From the NCBI RefSeq assembly GCF_900460955.1, contig NZ_UFUW01000001.1, forward strand, positions 310,001 to 374,000: a DNA stretch of 64,000 nt, read 5' to 3'. Within the stretch, counting starts at the first letter, position 1; each line of letters starts with the position of its first letter. The translations under genes and the position numbers were made by a program. Of this stretch, positions 8,881 through 19,069 are shown piece after piece. Origin of the DNA: Cardiobacterium valvarum. GTDB taxonomy: Bacteria > Pseudomonadota > Gammaproteobacteria > Cardiobacteriales > Cardiobacteriaceae. The notes below the pieces were generated by a model. That model saw only the letters and a list, made by a program, of their open reading frames with translations, did not search any database and had not been told where the DNA came from.

Positions 8881-9998
8881 CCTTCGTACACGACAAAAAA
8901 ACAAAACCCGCTGAAAAACATGGCAAAGTGTAAGTTTTGCGACGACGCACACCATGCCAAATTCCAGCGGGTTTTCCGACATCTTAAAGCAACACCTTTC
9001 CTGGCACAAAGCAAGAATCGACTGCCTCGCCAGCATCATCACTGCGCTGTTTGTCCGCCAAACCGTCAATCTGTCCGCGCTCAAAAACGCCTTTTCCTCA
9101 AAGGCCAAGCCGGAATCCATCTATCGCCGTATGCAGCGTTTCTTTGCCGGGGCTCTTATCGGCAGAACCGATGCAGCCCGCTTCGTCTTCCCGGTTTTCG
9201 GCTGGCAAAACGTCCGCCTCACCCTCGACCGCACAACATGGGAATACGGCAAATCCTGTATCAACATCCTGGTTCTGGCTGTAGTCTGGCGTGGTGTCGC
9301 TATCCCGGTTCCAACACAGGCGAACGAATGCTTTTGCTGGAACTTTTCCGTGAGACCTTTCCCGAAGTCCATATCGAAACCCTCTACATTGGCAATGGCT
9401 GGCTGGCGTATCTGCGTCAGGCAGGGATTTCTTACTGCACCCGCTGCAAGGTAAACGCGCAGATAGCGGGAAAAGGTGGCACAAGGCAGGCGTTAAATTG
9501 CCACTTTCGGGCGCTGAAAACAGGGGAAGGGAAAAGATTGGGGCCGGTGATGATGTATGGGCAACAGCACTATCTTGAGGCGACCCGTCTGACCGACGGG
9601 CAACTGCCGGTGGTTTGCAGTGACAAAGAGGGCAAGGGGATTGAAGCATACGGCGAGCGTTGGCAGATAGAGACGCTGTTTGGCAGCCTGAAAAGCAAAG
9701 GGTTCAACTTGGAAGACACACATATGACCGCACCGGCGAAGAGAGACAGGTTGATGTCAGTGCCGGCGACAGGCTTTGTGCTGTCCTGCCGCGCGGGGGA
9801 AGCAGAAGATAAACGGCGACCGATCAAGGTGAAGAAGCATGGCAGACCTGCGCAAAGTTTATTCCGGGCGGGGTTGGACCGGCCGGTTTCTGTGTTATTC
9901 AGGGGGATGAGGCTGTTGGAGGTATTAGGCGGTGAGGTGACGGATTTACTGGCGGTCAAGGAGGATGTGGGATGAAGGTTTTTTGTCGTGTACGAAGG
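8881..9998 (+). mobile_element. Decayed IS4-type insertion sequence
   Basis: The element is bounded by 20-bp perfect inverted repeats: CCTTCGTACACGACAAAAAA at 8881-8900 and its complement at 9979-9998. The span is 1118 bases. The flanks (TTTCTCG before, CCAATTT after) show no obvious target duplication, so the insertion is old or has been rearranged. The single transposase gene inside is frameshifted. An isolated copy of the same terminal repeat lies at 21857-21875. Confidence 0.85.
8954..9975 (+). pseudogene. Frameshifted IS4-family transposase
   Basis: The N-terminal half (from ATG 8954, MPNSSGFSDILKQHLSWHKA) and the C-terminal half are in different frames. The switch lies near 9300-9315, where the second frame picks up NTGERMLLLELF. 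The C-terminal part carries GERWQIETLFGSLKSKGFN, which holds the catalytic Glu region of IS4-type DDE transposases. The segment LYIGNGWLAYLR looks shortened where related enzymes have a LYADREFIG-like motif with the second catalytic Asp, so that residue seems deleted. Both defects predict an inactive enzyme. The family call rests on motif recognition. Confidence 0.75.
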
Positions 9999-10308
9999 CC
10001 AATTTCACCAAATCAAAATCATCGTTCGCCACCTGACCAGAAAGCCCGTAAAGCCCGGCAGCACAGGCTTTACGGGCCTTGTCGCTAATCCTAACGGATA
10101 CTACTCGGGCGGCGTTTGCGGTGTCATCGGGACTTGAAAAAGGAGAGTAAATTGCGGTTTATAAAAGGTTATTTCAGCAAGAAATAAAATAAAAAGCATG
10201 AAATTTGTCCATTACGCCAAAAGGGCGGCAAAGATAAAAAAGTGTTAGAATATGGCCGTCCCGTAATGGACGGTCCACCTTACAGTTAATTTACACACGG
10301 AGTTACTC
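9999..10308. other. Gap with hairpin and promoter of the lipoprotein gene
   Basis: The 310 bases contain no gene. They hold a 14-bp stem at 10042-10080 (AAGCCCGTAAAGCC and its complement) without a T-run. Further on is a pair of inverted 10-mers, GTCCATTACG (10207-10216) and CGTAATGGAC (10262-10271), flanking a -10-like TTAGAATAT. The ribosome binding site ACGGAG lies before the ATG at 10309. Confidence 0.5.
10207..10271 (+). promoter_or_regulatory. Promoter flanked by a 10-bp inverted repeat
   Basis: GTCCATTACG and CGTAATGGAC are perfect complements, 45 bases apart, and enclose TTAGAATAT, the best -10 candidate for the downstream lipoprotein. The arrangement could bind a dimeric regulator by looping or form a leader hairpin. 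No known operator was recognised. Confidence 0.35.
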
Positions 10309-11139
10309 ATGCAATACCGGAATTATTTAGCAGCCGCCGTTACTCTCGGCATTCTCGCCGCCTGCGGCGGTAACGACAACAAAAATGGCGATAATCCTGC
10401 GGCTGATGGACGCCCCGTTGCACCAGCCGCTGGTACACCTTCTTCGCCTTCAAACTTGGGGTCATGGACGTTGCCGCCCAAACCGGATAACAGTGGCGAT
10501 AATGGTAGTGGCGGCGGCAGCGGAGGCGGCGGCAAAGGTGGTGGTAATGCCGGTAATGGCAGCCTTGATGCCGACTGGAAGAAATCTATCAACAAACTCC
10601 GCATCAATGACCAGGAAATCGAATTGCTGGCCCCCAACATCACGCGCGGCAGCGGCGGCTTCTTTAAGGGCGAGGACGATTCTTACAAAAAAATCGTCGG
10701 TAACAACCTGCACAATGCCCTGTACGGCATGGTGTACGACAAACAGCGCGGCTCCTACCACACTTTCTTCCAGGGCCCGTCTCCACAGCAGGTAGCTACG
10801 ACATTGCCGAAAAAAGGCGAAGCACGTTATAGCGGTTTGACGGTACATCAGGCGGAAGGCGCTGATATGCAAGAAGGCTTGGCTGAATTTAATGTCAATT
10901 TTACGACTAAAGATGTAACTGGCCGGATCTCGGTACCGGGGAAAATAGACCCGATCGGATTAAAGGCAAGAATTAATAACAACACTTTCAGTGGCTATTC
11001 TGATGAGCGTACCTTTACTAATGGTAGTTTCTATGGACAGAATGCAGCAGAAATGTCTGGTGTTTACGAAAAATACTCACAAACGCAAGCAGGCGAGCGT
11101 GAATTTCGTGGCGCGTTTGGTGCTACCAAGCGGCCTTGA
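10309..11139 (+). CDS. TbpB-like surface lipoprotein
   Basis: A 276-residue lipoprotein with lipobox LAAC (Cys near residue 19), then a Pro- and Gly-rich unstructured linker (to about residue 85), then a domain of repeated beta-strand pattern. The C-terminal signature is a short strand, then FYGQNAAEMSGVYE and a final FRGAFGATKRP. This matches the C-terminal barrel of TbpB, HpuA and factor-H-binding-protein-like lipoproteins, many of which reach the surface through Slam translocators. The ligand (metal protein, haem or host factor) cannot be told. No Slam gene is adjacent. A second, shorter member lies at 21095-21697. CCAAGCGG occurs within its last codons. Confidence 0.7.
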   Translation: MQYRNYLAAAVTLGILAACGGNDNKNGDNPAADGRPVAPAAGTPSSPSNLGSWTLPPKPDNSGDNGSGGGSGGGGKGGGNAGNGSLDADWKKSINKLRINDQEIELLAPNITRGSGGFFKGEDDSYKKIVGNNLHNALYGMVYDKQRGSYHTFFQGPSPQQVATTLPKKGEARYSGLTVHQAEGADMQEGLAEFNVNFTTKDVTGRISVPGKIDPIGLKARINNNTFSGYSDERTFTNGSFYGQNAAEMSGVYEKYSQTQAGEREFRGAFGATKRP

Positions 11140-11164
11140 TAACGTCATTCGGTTTCCAGATATT

Positions 11165-11187
11165 AAAGGCCCCCCAGGGGCCTTTTT
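11165..11187 (+). terminator. Terminator of the TbpB-like lipoprotein gene
   Basis: AAAGGCCCC, a short C-rich loop, and GGGGCCTTTTT form a stem followed by T residues, 26 bases after the stop codon. Confidence 0.85.
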
Positions 11188-11268
11188 ATTGGAAAACTGC
11201 TAGATGCGCATTGATTCCTCCGTGCTATGATGCGCCGCTTCTTTAAGGACAGATAAGACCACACATTC

Positions 11269-11745
11269 ATGAATTACTGGTTGATGAAATCCGAGCCCGG
11301 CAATTTTTCGCTGGATGATTTGCAGCGCCGTCCCGCGCAGACTGAGCCGTGGGACGGTGTGCGCAATTATCAGGCGCGCAATTTCATGCGGCAGATGCAG
11401 GTCGGCGATCAGGCGTTTTTTTATCATTCCAATGCCCGTCCGTCCGGTATTGTCGGTATCGTCGAGATTGTCCGCGCGGCCTATCCCGACCCGACGCAGT
11501 TCAATCCGGAAAGCCGTTATTTTGATGCGAAGGCGACGGTGGATGCACCGCGCTGGGATTTGGTTGAAGTGAAATTTGTGCGTGCGTTTCGCCGCATCAT
11601 CGCGCTGGATGCGCTGAAAACAGTGCCGGAACTGGCCGGTATGGCGGTAGTGCGGAAGGGTAGCCGTTTGTCGGTGATGCCGGTCTCGCCTGTGCATTGG
11701 CAGGTGGTGCTGGCTCTCGCTGATGCTGGGGAGGGCAGCGTATGA
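11269..11745 (+). CDS. EVE-domain protein
   Basis: A 158-residue single-domain protein with the opening motif YWLMKSEPGNFSLDDL and then WDGVRNYQARNFMRQMQVGDQAFFYHS, diagnostic of the EVE/DUF55 (thymocyte nuclear protein-like) fold of the PUA superfamily. These proteins are thought to bind modified bases in nucleic acid. The stop overlaps the ATG of mlaF by the usual ATGA, so it leads the mla operon. A probable extended -10 (TGCTATGAT) lies at 11224-11231. A direct link between its function and phospholipid transport is not apparent. Confidence 0.88.
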   Translation: MNYWLMKSEPGNFSLDDLQRRPAQTEPWDGVRNYQARNFMRQMQVGDQAFFYHSNARPSGIVGIVEIVRAAYPDPTQFNPESRYFDAKATVDAPRWDLVEVKFVRAFRRIIALDALKTVPELAGMAVVRKGSRLSVMPVSPVHWQVVLALADAGEGSV

Positions 11746-12545
11746 CGGATGTTGTCGTCCGCGTTGAGCATCTCTCTTTCTCGCGCGGTAAACGCAAGAT
11801 TTTTGATGACGTGAGTTTTGTCATCCTGCGTGGCGAGGTAGTGGCGGTGATGGGACCGTCCGGCACGGGCAAGACGACGTTGATGCGCCTGCTGACCGGG
11901 CAGTTGCGCCCCGATAGCGGCACGGTCGAGGTGTTGGGCGAGTCGGTGCCGGATTTGTCCCGCGCTGCGCTGATGCGTCTGCGTCGCCGTATGAGCATGT
12001 TGTTCCAGTCCGGTGCGCTCTTTTCCGATATGTCCGTCGCCGAGAATGTCGCCTTTCCGCTGCGCGAGAAGACACGGCTGGACCGCAAATTGATTGCAAC
12101 AGTCACGGCGATGAAGTTGCAGCGTGTCGGCCTGCGCGGCGCAGCGGCGCTGATGCCCTCGGAATTGTCCGGCGGTATGGCGCGGCGGGTAGCGCTAGCG
12201 CGCGCGATTGCCTTTGATCCGGAATTGATGATTTATGATGAACCGTTCACCGGCCAGGATCCTATCTCGCTAGGTGTCCTCACCCGCCTGGTGCGCGATT
12301 TGAATGATGGCCTGCGTATGACCAGTTTCGTGGTTTCGCATGATGTGACGGAGGTGAGCAAGATTGCCGACCGTATCTTGCTCTTCGCGGGCGGCAGGCT
12401 TCTGGCCAACGATACCCCGGCGGCGGTGCATGCCAGTACCGATCCGCTGGTGCACCAGTTCATGCACGCCGAGGCGGATGGGCCGGTTGCTTATCATTAT
12501 CCCGCCGCCGATTATGCAGCGGAGTTGCTGGAGCGCGTCCGATGA
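11742..12545 (+). CDS. mlaF: Phospholipid transport ATPase MlaF
   Basis: ATP-binding subunit of the MlaFEDB complex, which moves phospholipids between the inner membrane and periplasmic MlaC to keep outer-membrane lipid asymmetry. It has Walker A GPSGTGKTT (about residue 38), the signature LSGGMARR, Walker B LMIYDEPF followed by TGQDP, and a switch His (SHDV). Length 267 is typical. It overlaps both the EVE gene and mlaE by ATGA, so the genes are translationally coupled. Confidence 0.95.
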   Translation: MTDVVVRVEHLSFSRGKRKIFDDVSFVILRGEVVAVMGPSGTGKTTLMRLLTGQLRPDSGTVEVLGESVPDLSRAALMRLRRRMSMLFQSGALFSDMSVAENVAFPLREKTRLDRKLIATVTAMKLQRVGLRGAAALMPSELSGGMARRVALARAIAFDPELMIYDEPFTGQDPISLGVLTRLVRDLNDGLRMTSFVVSHDVTEVSKIADRILLFAGGRLLANDTPAAVHASTDPLVHQFMHAEADGPVAYHYPAADYAAELLERVR

Positions 12546-13333
12546 AGGCTGTGCTGGATTTTCTCGCCGCTGTTGGCACAACGACGCTACGCTGCCTCGC
12601 CGCGCTGGGTGATTTTTCGCTCTTTGCCCTGCTATTGCTGCGTCACTGCGCGGTGCTGGTGCGCAAGCCGCTGCTGACGCTGCGTGCGACTTATAACGCA
12701 GGCGTACTGTCGCTGCCGATCATTCTTGTCGCCGGCCTGTTTGTCGGCATGGTGCTGTCATTTCAGGCGTACACGACGATGGTGCGTTTCGGCGCGGAAC
12801 AGTCGTTGGGGCCGATGGTGGCGCTGTCGCTGATGCGCGAACTGGGGCCGGTAGTCGCGGCACTGCTCTTCGCCGGGCGCGCCGGTTCGGCGATTACCGC
12901 TGAAATCGGTCTGATGAAGACAACGGAGCAACTGGCGGCGATGGAGATGATGGCGATTGAGCCCGTCGCCCAGGTCGGTGTGCCGCGTTTCCTTGGCGCA
13001 CTCTTTGCCCTACCGCTGCTCACCATTCTTTTTGTTGCCGTCGCCATTCTTGGTGCGCATCTGGTCGGCGTGGTCTATCTCGGCCTGGATGACGGCGTCT
13101 TCTGGTCGGGCATGCAGAACAGTGTCGATTTCGTGAGCGACATCGCCCGCGGCATGTTGCTGAAAAGTCTGGTTTTTGGCTGGGTTTGCGCGGCGCTGGC
13201 TGTCTATCAGGGCTTTAGCTGCCCGCCCACCGCCCGTGGCATGGCGAATGCGACTACCACCACCGTGGTGATGTCGTCGCTGGCTGTGCTCGGACTAAAT
13301 TTTGTCCTGACCGCGATGATGTTTGGAGGTTGA
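12542..13333 (+). CDS. mlaE: Phospholipid transport permease MlaE
   Basis: The integral membrane subunit of the Mla complex (MlaE/YrbE permease family, 263 residues). It has about five hydrophobic segments and the family motifs MVLSFQAYTT, RELGPVVAALLFAGRAGSAITAE and MKTTEQLAAMEMM, the last next to the coupling region. It lies between mlaF and mlaD in the canonical order. Confidence 0.95.
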   Translation: MKAVLDFLAAVGTTTLRCLAALGDFSLFALLLLRHCAVLVRKPLLTLRATYNAGVLSLPIILVAGLFVGMVLSFQAYTTMVRFGAEQSLGPMVALSLMRELGPVVAALLFAGRAGSAITAEIGLMKTTEQLAAMEMMAIEPVAQVGVPRFLGALFALPLLTILFVAVAILGAHLVGVVYLGLDDGVFWSGMQNSVDFVSDIARGMLLKSLVFGWVCAALAVYQGFSCPPTARGMANATTTTVVMSSLAVLGLNFVLTAMMFGG

Positions 13334-13334
13334 A

Positions 13335-13835
13335 GTGCAATCAAATCGCAGTGTATCCGTCGCCGTCGGCGTTTTTGTGTTAATGGCCCTCGTTGGCATC
13401 GTTTTCCTTGCCTTGCAAGCGAGTAATGCGCGCGGTTTCCGCCTGCACCATCCCTATGAACTGGAAGCGCAATTCGGCGATATCAGTGGTCTGTCGAAAA
13501 ATGCCAAAATCACCATGGCCGGGGTGCAAATCGGCAAAGTGAAAAGTATCAGTTACGACCAGGACAGCTACAAGGCCAAAGTCATCCTGCAAATATCCGG
13601 CGAATACGACCGTCTGCCACTTGACAGCAGCGCTGACATTCTCACCGCCGGGCTGTTGGGTGAAAAGTATATTGGTATCGTCCCCGGCGGTGACCTGGAG
13701 ACCTTACAAAATGGTGATACGGTCCGCTACACCGGTTCGTCTATGGTATTGGAGAAGCTGATCCAGCAATTCGTGACCCAAATGTCCGCTAAAGATGATG
13801 GCGGCAACACCCCAACCCAGGAGCAAAAACCATGA
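13335..13835 (+). CDS. mlaD: MCE-domain lipid-binding protein MlaD
   Basis: A membrane-anchored periplasmic subunit that forms the hexameric lipid channel of the Mla complex. A single N-terminal helix (VAVGVFVLMALVGIVFLAL) is followed by the MCE domain (YELEAQFGDISGLSKNAKIT and AGVQIGKV). I place the start at GTG 13335, five bases after GGAGG (13325-13329), which overlaps the end of mlaE. An upstream in-frame TTG (13323) would overlap the ribosome site and add four residues. The product is about 166 residues. Confidence 0.92.
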   Translation: MQSNRSVSVAVGVFVLMALVGIVFLALQASNARGFRLHHPYELEAQFGDISGLSKNAKITMAGVQIGKVKSISYDQDSYKAKVILQISGEYDRLPLDSSADILTAGLLGEKYIGIVPGGDLETLQNGDTVRYTGSSMVLEKLIQQFVTQMSAKDDGGNTPTQEQKP

Positions 13836-14451
13836 AAAAATTCCTCATGACCCTCGCCCTTAGCGCCACTGCTTTTGCCGCGTTCGCCGCACAGCCGACC
13901 ACTGACGACGCGCGCAGCCTCGTCGAACAGCAGGCCAAAATTGTCTTAACCAACCTGAATGCCAACCAGGCACATTACCAGAGCGACCCCGCCGCATTCA
14001 GCGCGCTTATCCGCAATGAAGTCCTGCCCTACATGGACTTTGAGCTGATGTCGCAAGTTGTCCTTGGCCGCCATTGGCGTGAGGCGAATGCACAACAGAA
14101 AACCGACTTCACCGCTGCCTTCCGCGACCTCCTGGTACGTGTCTATTCGCGCGGCTGGACCAACTATGCCGGCACACCGGTCGAAGAAGCGGTGAAAGTG
14201 CTGAGTGCCACGCCGGTGGACAAATACCAGCGCACTGACACCCGCATCCAGGTGCGCGACAAAAACGGCAAACAGGCCATCGTTGTTTTCAGCCTGCGCT
14301 TCAAAAACGGTCAATGGAAAATCTACGACGTATCCTTTGAAAACGTCTCGATCCTGTCCAGCTACCGCAACAGCTTCGATAGCGAAATCAACCAGGGCGG
14401 GCTGGACAAACTCATCGCCAAAATCAAAACCATGAAGGGCGACGAGAAACT

Positions 14452-14455
<4 letters not shown>
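13832..14455 (+). CDS. mlaC: Periplasmic phospholipid-binding protein MlaC
   Basis: The soluble shuttle of the Mla pathway between the outer-membrane MlaA complex and MlaFEDB. It has a signal peptide MKKFLMTLALSATAFAAFAA (cleavage after AFA or FAA), then the MlaC/Ttg2D fold with LPYMDFELMSQVVLGRHWREA and a C-terminal VFSLRFKNGQWKIYDVSFE. Length 207. It overlaps mlaD by ATGA. Confidence 0.94.
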
Positions 14456-16228
<1,773 letters not shown>

Positions 16229-16270
16229 AGCGCCAGGCGAGACAACCGCGCCATTGAGCACACACCAAAC

Positions 16271-17014
16271 ATGCATCGCGACGAACTGCACACCTACCTC
16301 AACGACTACCTGCAAAGCAGCCGCTACCGCGACTACGCACCCAACGGCATCCAAATTGAAGGCAAAACGGAGATCCGGCGCATCACCACCGCCGTCACCG
16401 CATCACAAGCAGCCATTGAAGCCGCCATCGCCCAACAGGCGGATGCCCTGCTCGTCCACCACGGCTACTTCTGGAAAGGCGAAGCGCCTGCCATCACAGG
16501 CATCAAAAAACAGCGCATTGCCGCTCTCCTCGCGCATAACATCAACCTCATCGCCTACCACCTGCCGCTTGACCAGCACGTAGAACTTGGCAACAACGTC
16601 CTCTTTGCCCGCCATTTTGACTGTGAAACCGTGTGGCAATCTGTCGCCGAACCGCTCATCTGGCATGCCCGTATCCGTCCGACCACGCTGTCTGCCCTGC
16701 TTGAACGCCTGGCACATGACCTCGACCGTCTCCCGCTTGCCGTCGGTGAAAACACAGGCGAACTCACCCATATCGCCTGGTGTACCGGTGCGGCACAAGA
16801 CTATCTGCAACAAGCAGCGGCAGAAGGCGCGCAAGCCTACATTAGCGGTGAATACGCCGAACGCAGCTACCACGAAGCGCGCGAAAGCGGCTGCACCTAC
16901 ATCAGCTGCGGCCATCACGCGAGCGAACGCGCAGGCATCCGTGCCCTCGGCGAACACCTTGCCACTACCTTCGGCCTCGACGTCGCTTATTACGACGAGT
17001 CCAACCCGTTCTGA
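16271..17014 (+). CDS. Nif3-like dinuclear metal centre protein
   Basis: A 247-residue Nif3/YbgI-family protein. The metal-site motifs are visible: LLVHHGYFWK, YHLPLDQH, and near the C-terminus GHHASERAGIRALGEHLA. Related to GTP cyclohydrolase I type 2 by annotation habit, but the cellular role remains unclear. It lies 42 bases after murA and may be co-transcribed. Beyond it (17015-17097) lies a CCAAACGG variant of the dispersed repeat, then the petA promoter. Confidence 0.9.
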   Translation: MHRDELHTYLNDYLQSSRYRDYAPNGIQIEGKTEIRRITTAVTASQAAIEAAIAQQADALLVHHGYFWKGEAPAITGIKKQRIAALLAHNINLIAYHLPLDQHVELGNNVLFARHFDCETVWQSVAEPLIWHARIRPTTLSALLERLAHDLDRLPLAVGENTGELTHIAWCTGAAQDYLQQAAAEGAQAYISGEYAERSYHEARESGCTYISCGHHASERAGIRALGEHLATTFGLDVAYYDESNPF

Positions 17015-17097
17015 ATCCCCAATTATCCCGTTTGGCGGGGCGGTATCCGCCTCAATAGGCCATAAAAACATCCCTGCGCAAAAAAACGAGATTTTGC

Positions 17098-17158
17098 TAA
17101 GATAGCTACCTCGAAAAAACCTAAACCCAAGGCAATACGCCGTCTTGATAAGAATCAA
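17098..17158 (+). promoter_or_regulatory. petABC promoter with downstream FNR box
   Basis: An extended -10 TGC-TAAGAT (hexamer 17098-17103) implies a start near 17110. A perfect FNR box, TTGAT-AAGA-ATCAA, lies at 17145-17158, about +41 and 20 bases before the petA ATG. Such a downstream position suggests FNR repression of cytochrome bc1 without oxygen, opposite to the nosR case. The -35 is weak and the exact start is inferred. Confidence 0.55.
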
Positions 17159-17178
17159 ACGATGCGCGGAGAAAAATC

Positions 17179-17823
17179 ATGAGCAATGCAGCGAACCTCA
17201 AACCGGCATTCATCCCGGCGCACCCCATTGAAAACCCGGGGCGCCGCAAAATGCTGGTCGCGGTGACAACAGGCGCGACAGCCGTCGGTGCCGGATTCGT
17301 CGCCGTACCTTTCCTGAAAAGCTGGTTACCCAGCGAGCGGGCCAAAGCCGTCGGCGCACCCGTCGAAGTGGACATCACCAAACTTGAAGCGGGTGCCATG
17401 CAGACCGTACTGTGGCAAGGAAAAGTCGTATACGTCCTGCGCCGCACCGAGGATATGCTGGCCACCCTGCCGCAAGTCGGCGGTGACCTGCGCGACCCCG
17501 AATCCAAAGAATCCATCCAGCCCGAATACGCACAGAACGAATGGCGTGCCGAACGCAAAGATGTCCTCGTTACGCTCGGCATCTGCACCCACCTTGGTTG
17601 TGCGCCCAAACTACAGTCCCGTGCTGAAGGGCGGGAAGTGCGCGGCGATGCCACTTGGGAAGGCGGTTTCTTCTGCCCCTGCCACGGTTCCAAATTCGAC
17701 TATGCCGGCCGCGTTTACAAGGGTGTACCTGCGCCGACCAACCTGACTATCCCGCCTTATAACTTCAAAAACGACAATCTCGTTGTCGTCGGTACCAGCA
17801 GCGAAGGAGGACAAAATGGCTAG
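17179..17823 (+). CDS. petA: Ubiquinol-cytochrome c reductase Rieske subunit
   Basis: The 2Fe-2S subunit of the bc1 complex, passing electrons from ubiquinol to cytochrome c1 on the periplasmic side. The N-terminal Arg pair (PGRRKMLVAVTTG) and single helix form the Tat-type anchor. The cluster motifs are CTHLGC (136-141) and CPCHGS (166-171). Length 214 is typical. It overlaps petB by eight bases. Confidence 0.96.
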   Translation: MSNAANLKPAFIPAHPIENPGRRKMLVAVTTGATAVGAGFVAVPFLKSWLPSERAKAVGAPVEVDITKLEAGAMQTVLWQGKVVYVLRRTEDMLATLPQVGGDLRDPESKESIQPEYAQNEWRAERKDVLVTLGICTHLGCAPKLQSRAEGREVRGDATWEGGFFCPCHGSKFDYAGRVYKGVPAPTNLTIPPYNFKNDNLVVVGTSSEGGQNG

Positions 17824-19069
17824 CAACCCGTACAAAACCACCGGACTGCTCGGCTGGATCGATAACCGCTTCCCGCTGACCCTGCTCTGGCACGACCACA
17901 TGGACCGCTACTATGCGGCGAAAAACTTCAATTTCTGGTACCTCTTCGGCTCGCTTGCCCTAGTCGTTCTGGTTAACCAGATCCTCACCGGCGTCTGGCT
18001 GGCAATGTTCTACAAACCGAGCGCTGCCGAAGCCTTTGCCAGTGTCGAATACATCATGCGCGATGTGGACTATGGCTGGCTTATCCGCTACATGCACTCA
18101 ACCGGCGCCTCCTTCTTCTTTATCTGCGTTTATATGCACATGTTCCGTGGTCTGATGTACGGTTCCTACCGTAAACCACGCGAACTTGTCTGGCTCTTCG
18201 GCGCACTAATCTTCCTTGCATTGATGGCAGAAGCCTTCATGGGCTACCTGCTGCCGTGGGGGCAAACCTCCTACTGGGGCGCGAACGTCATTATCTCGCT
18301 ATTCAGTGCTATCCCTATCGTCGGCGATGCCATCGTTACCTTCATCCAGGGCGACTTCTACATCTCCGACGCGACATTGAACCGCTTCTTCTCGCTGCAC
18401 ATCATCCTTATCCCGCTGGTGCTGGTGATGCTTGTTGCCGCGCATATCATTGCGCTGCACGAAGTCGGCTCGCTTAACCCGGACGGTATCGAGATTAAAG
18501 AACATCTGGACGAACGCGGCGTGCCGCTGGACGGCGTTCCTTTCCATCCGTATCTCACCATCAAAGACCTGGTCGGCTTCGGCTTCTTCTTCATGATCTT
18601 CGCCGGCATCATCTTCTATATGCCTGAATTTGGCGGTTACTTCCTCGAACTTGCCAATTTCGAACCCGCGAACGCACAAGTGACCCCGGAACACATCGCC
18701 CCCGTCTGGTACTTTGGTGCCTTCTATTCGATCCTGCGCGCAATGACTTGGGACTGGTTCGGCATTCCGGCAAAACTGTGGGGTGTTATCGCCATGTTTG
18801 CCGCTGTCGGCATGATCTTCATCGTGCCGTGGCTTGATCGCTCTCCGGTCAAATCCATCCGCTACAAAGGCTGGATATCGCGAGTGGCGCTCGGTCTCTT
18901 CGTCATCGCGTTCATCACGCTGACCAAACTCGGTACCATGCAGCCGACCAATACCGTGACGCTCCTGGCGCAATTCTTTACCGCCGTGTACTTCGCTTTC
19001 TTCCTGCTGATGCCGATATACAGCAAACTCGATAAAACCAAACCGGTGCCGACACGGGTGACCAAATGA
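17816..19069 (+). CDS. petB: Cytochrome b of the bc1 complex
   Basis: The membrane core subunit with two haems b and the quinol sites. It has about eight helices and motifs HSTGASFFFICVYMHMFRG, LPWGQTSYWGANV and PVWYFGAFYSILRAM (the PEW region as PVW, as in many gammaproteobacteria). I place the start at ATG 17816, with GAAGGAGGA just upstream; an earlier in-frame ATG (17783) lies within petA and lacks such a site. It overlaps petC by ATGA. The product is 417 residues. Confidence 0.96.
   Translation: MASNPYKTTGLLGWIDNRFPLTLLWHDHMDRYYAAKNFNFWYLFGSLALVVLVNQILTGVWLAMFYKPSAAEAFASVEYIMRDVDYGWLIRYMHSTGASFFFICVYMHMFRGLMYGSYRKPRELVWLFGALIFLALMAEAFMGYLLPWGQTSYWGANVIISLFSAIPIVGDAIVTFIQGDFYISDATLNRFFSLHIILIPLVLVMLVAAHIIALHEVGSLNPDGIEIKEHLDERGVPLDGVPFHPYLTIKDLVGFGFFFMIFAGIIFYMPEFGGYFLELANFEPANAQVTPEHIAPVWYFGAFYSILRAMTWDWFGIPAKLWGVIAMFAAVGMIFIVPWLDRSPVKSIRYKGWISRVALGLFVIAFITLTKLGTMQPTNTVTLLAQFFTAVYFAFFLLMPIYSKLDKTKPVPTRVTK

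Noticed and set aside
10042-10080. 14-bp hairpin as a terminator
   Set aside because: No T-run on the plus strand and no gene ending there; probably IS-flank structure.
11126-11133. CCAAGCGG as a proven DNA-uptake sequence
   Set aside because: The resemblance to the ACAAGCGGT uptake word is partial, and the conserved tail indicates a longer repeat; density is lower than in known uptake-sequence genomes.
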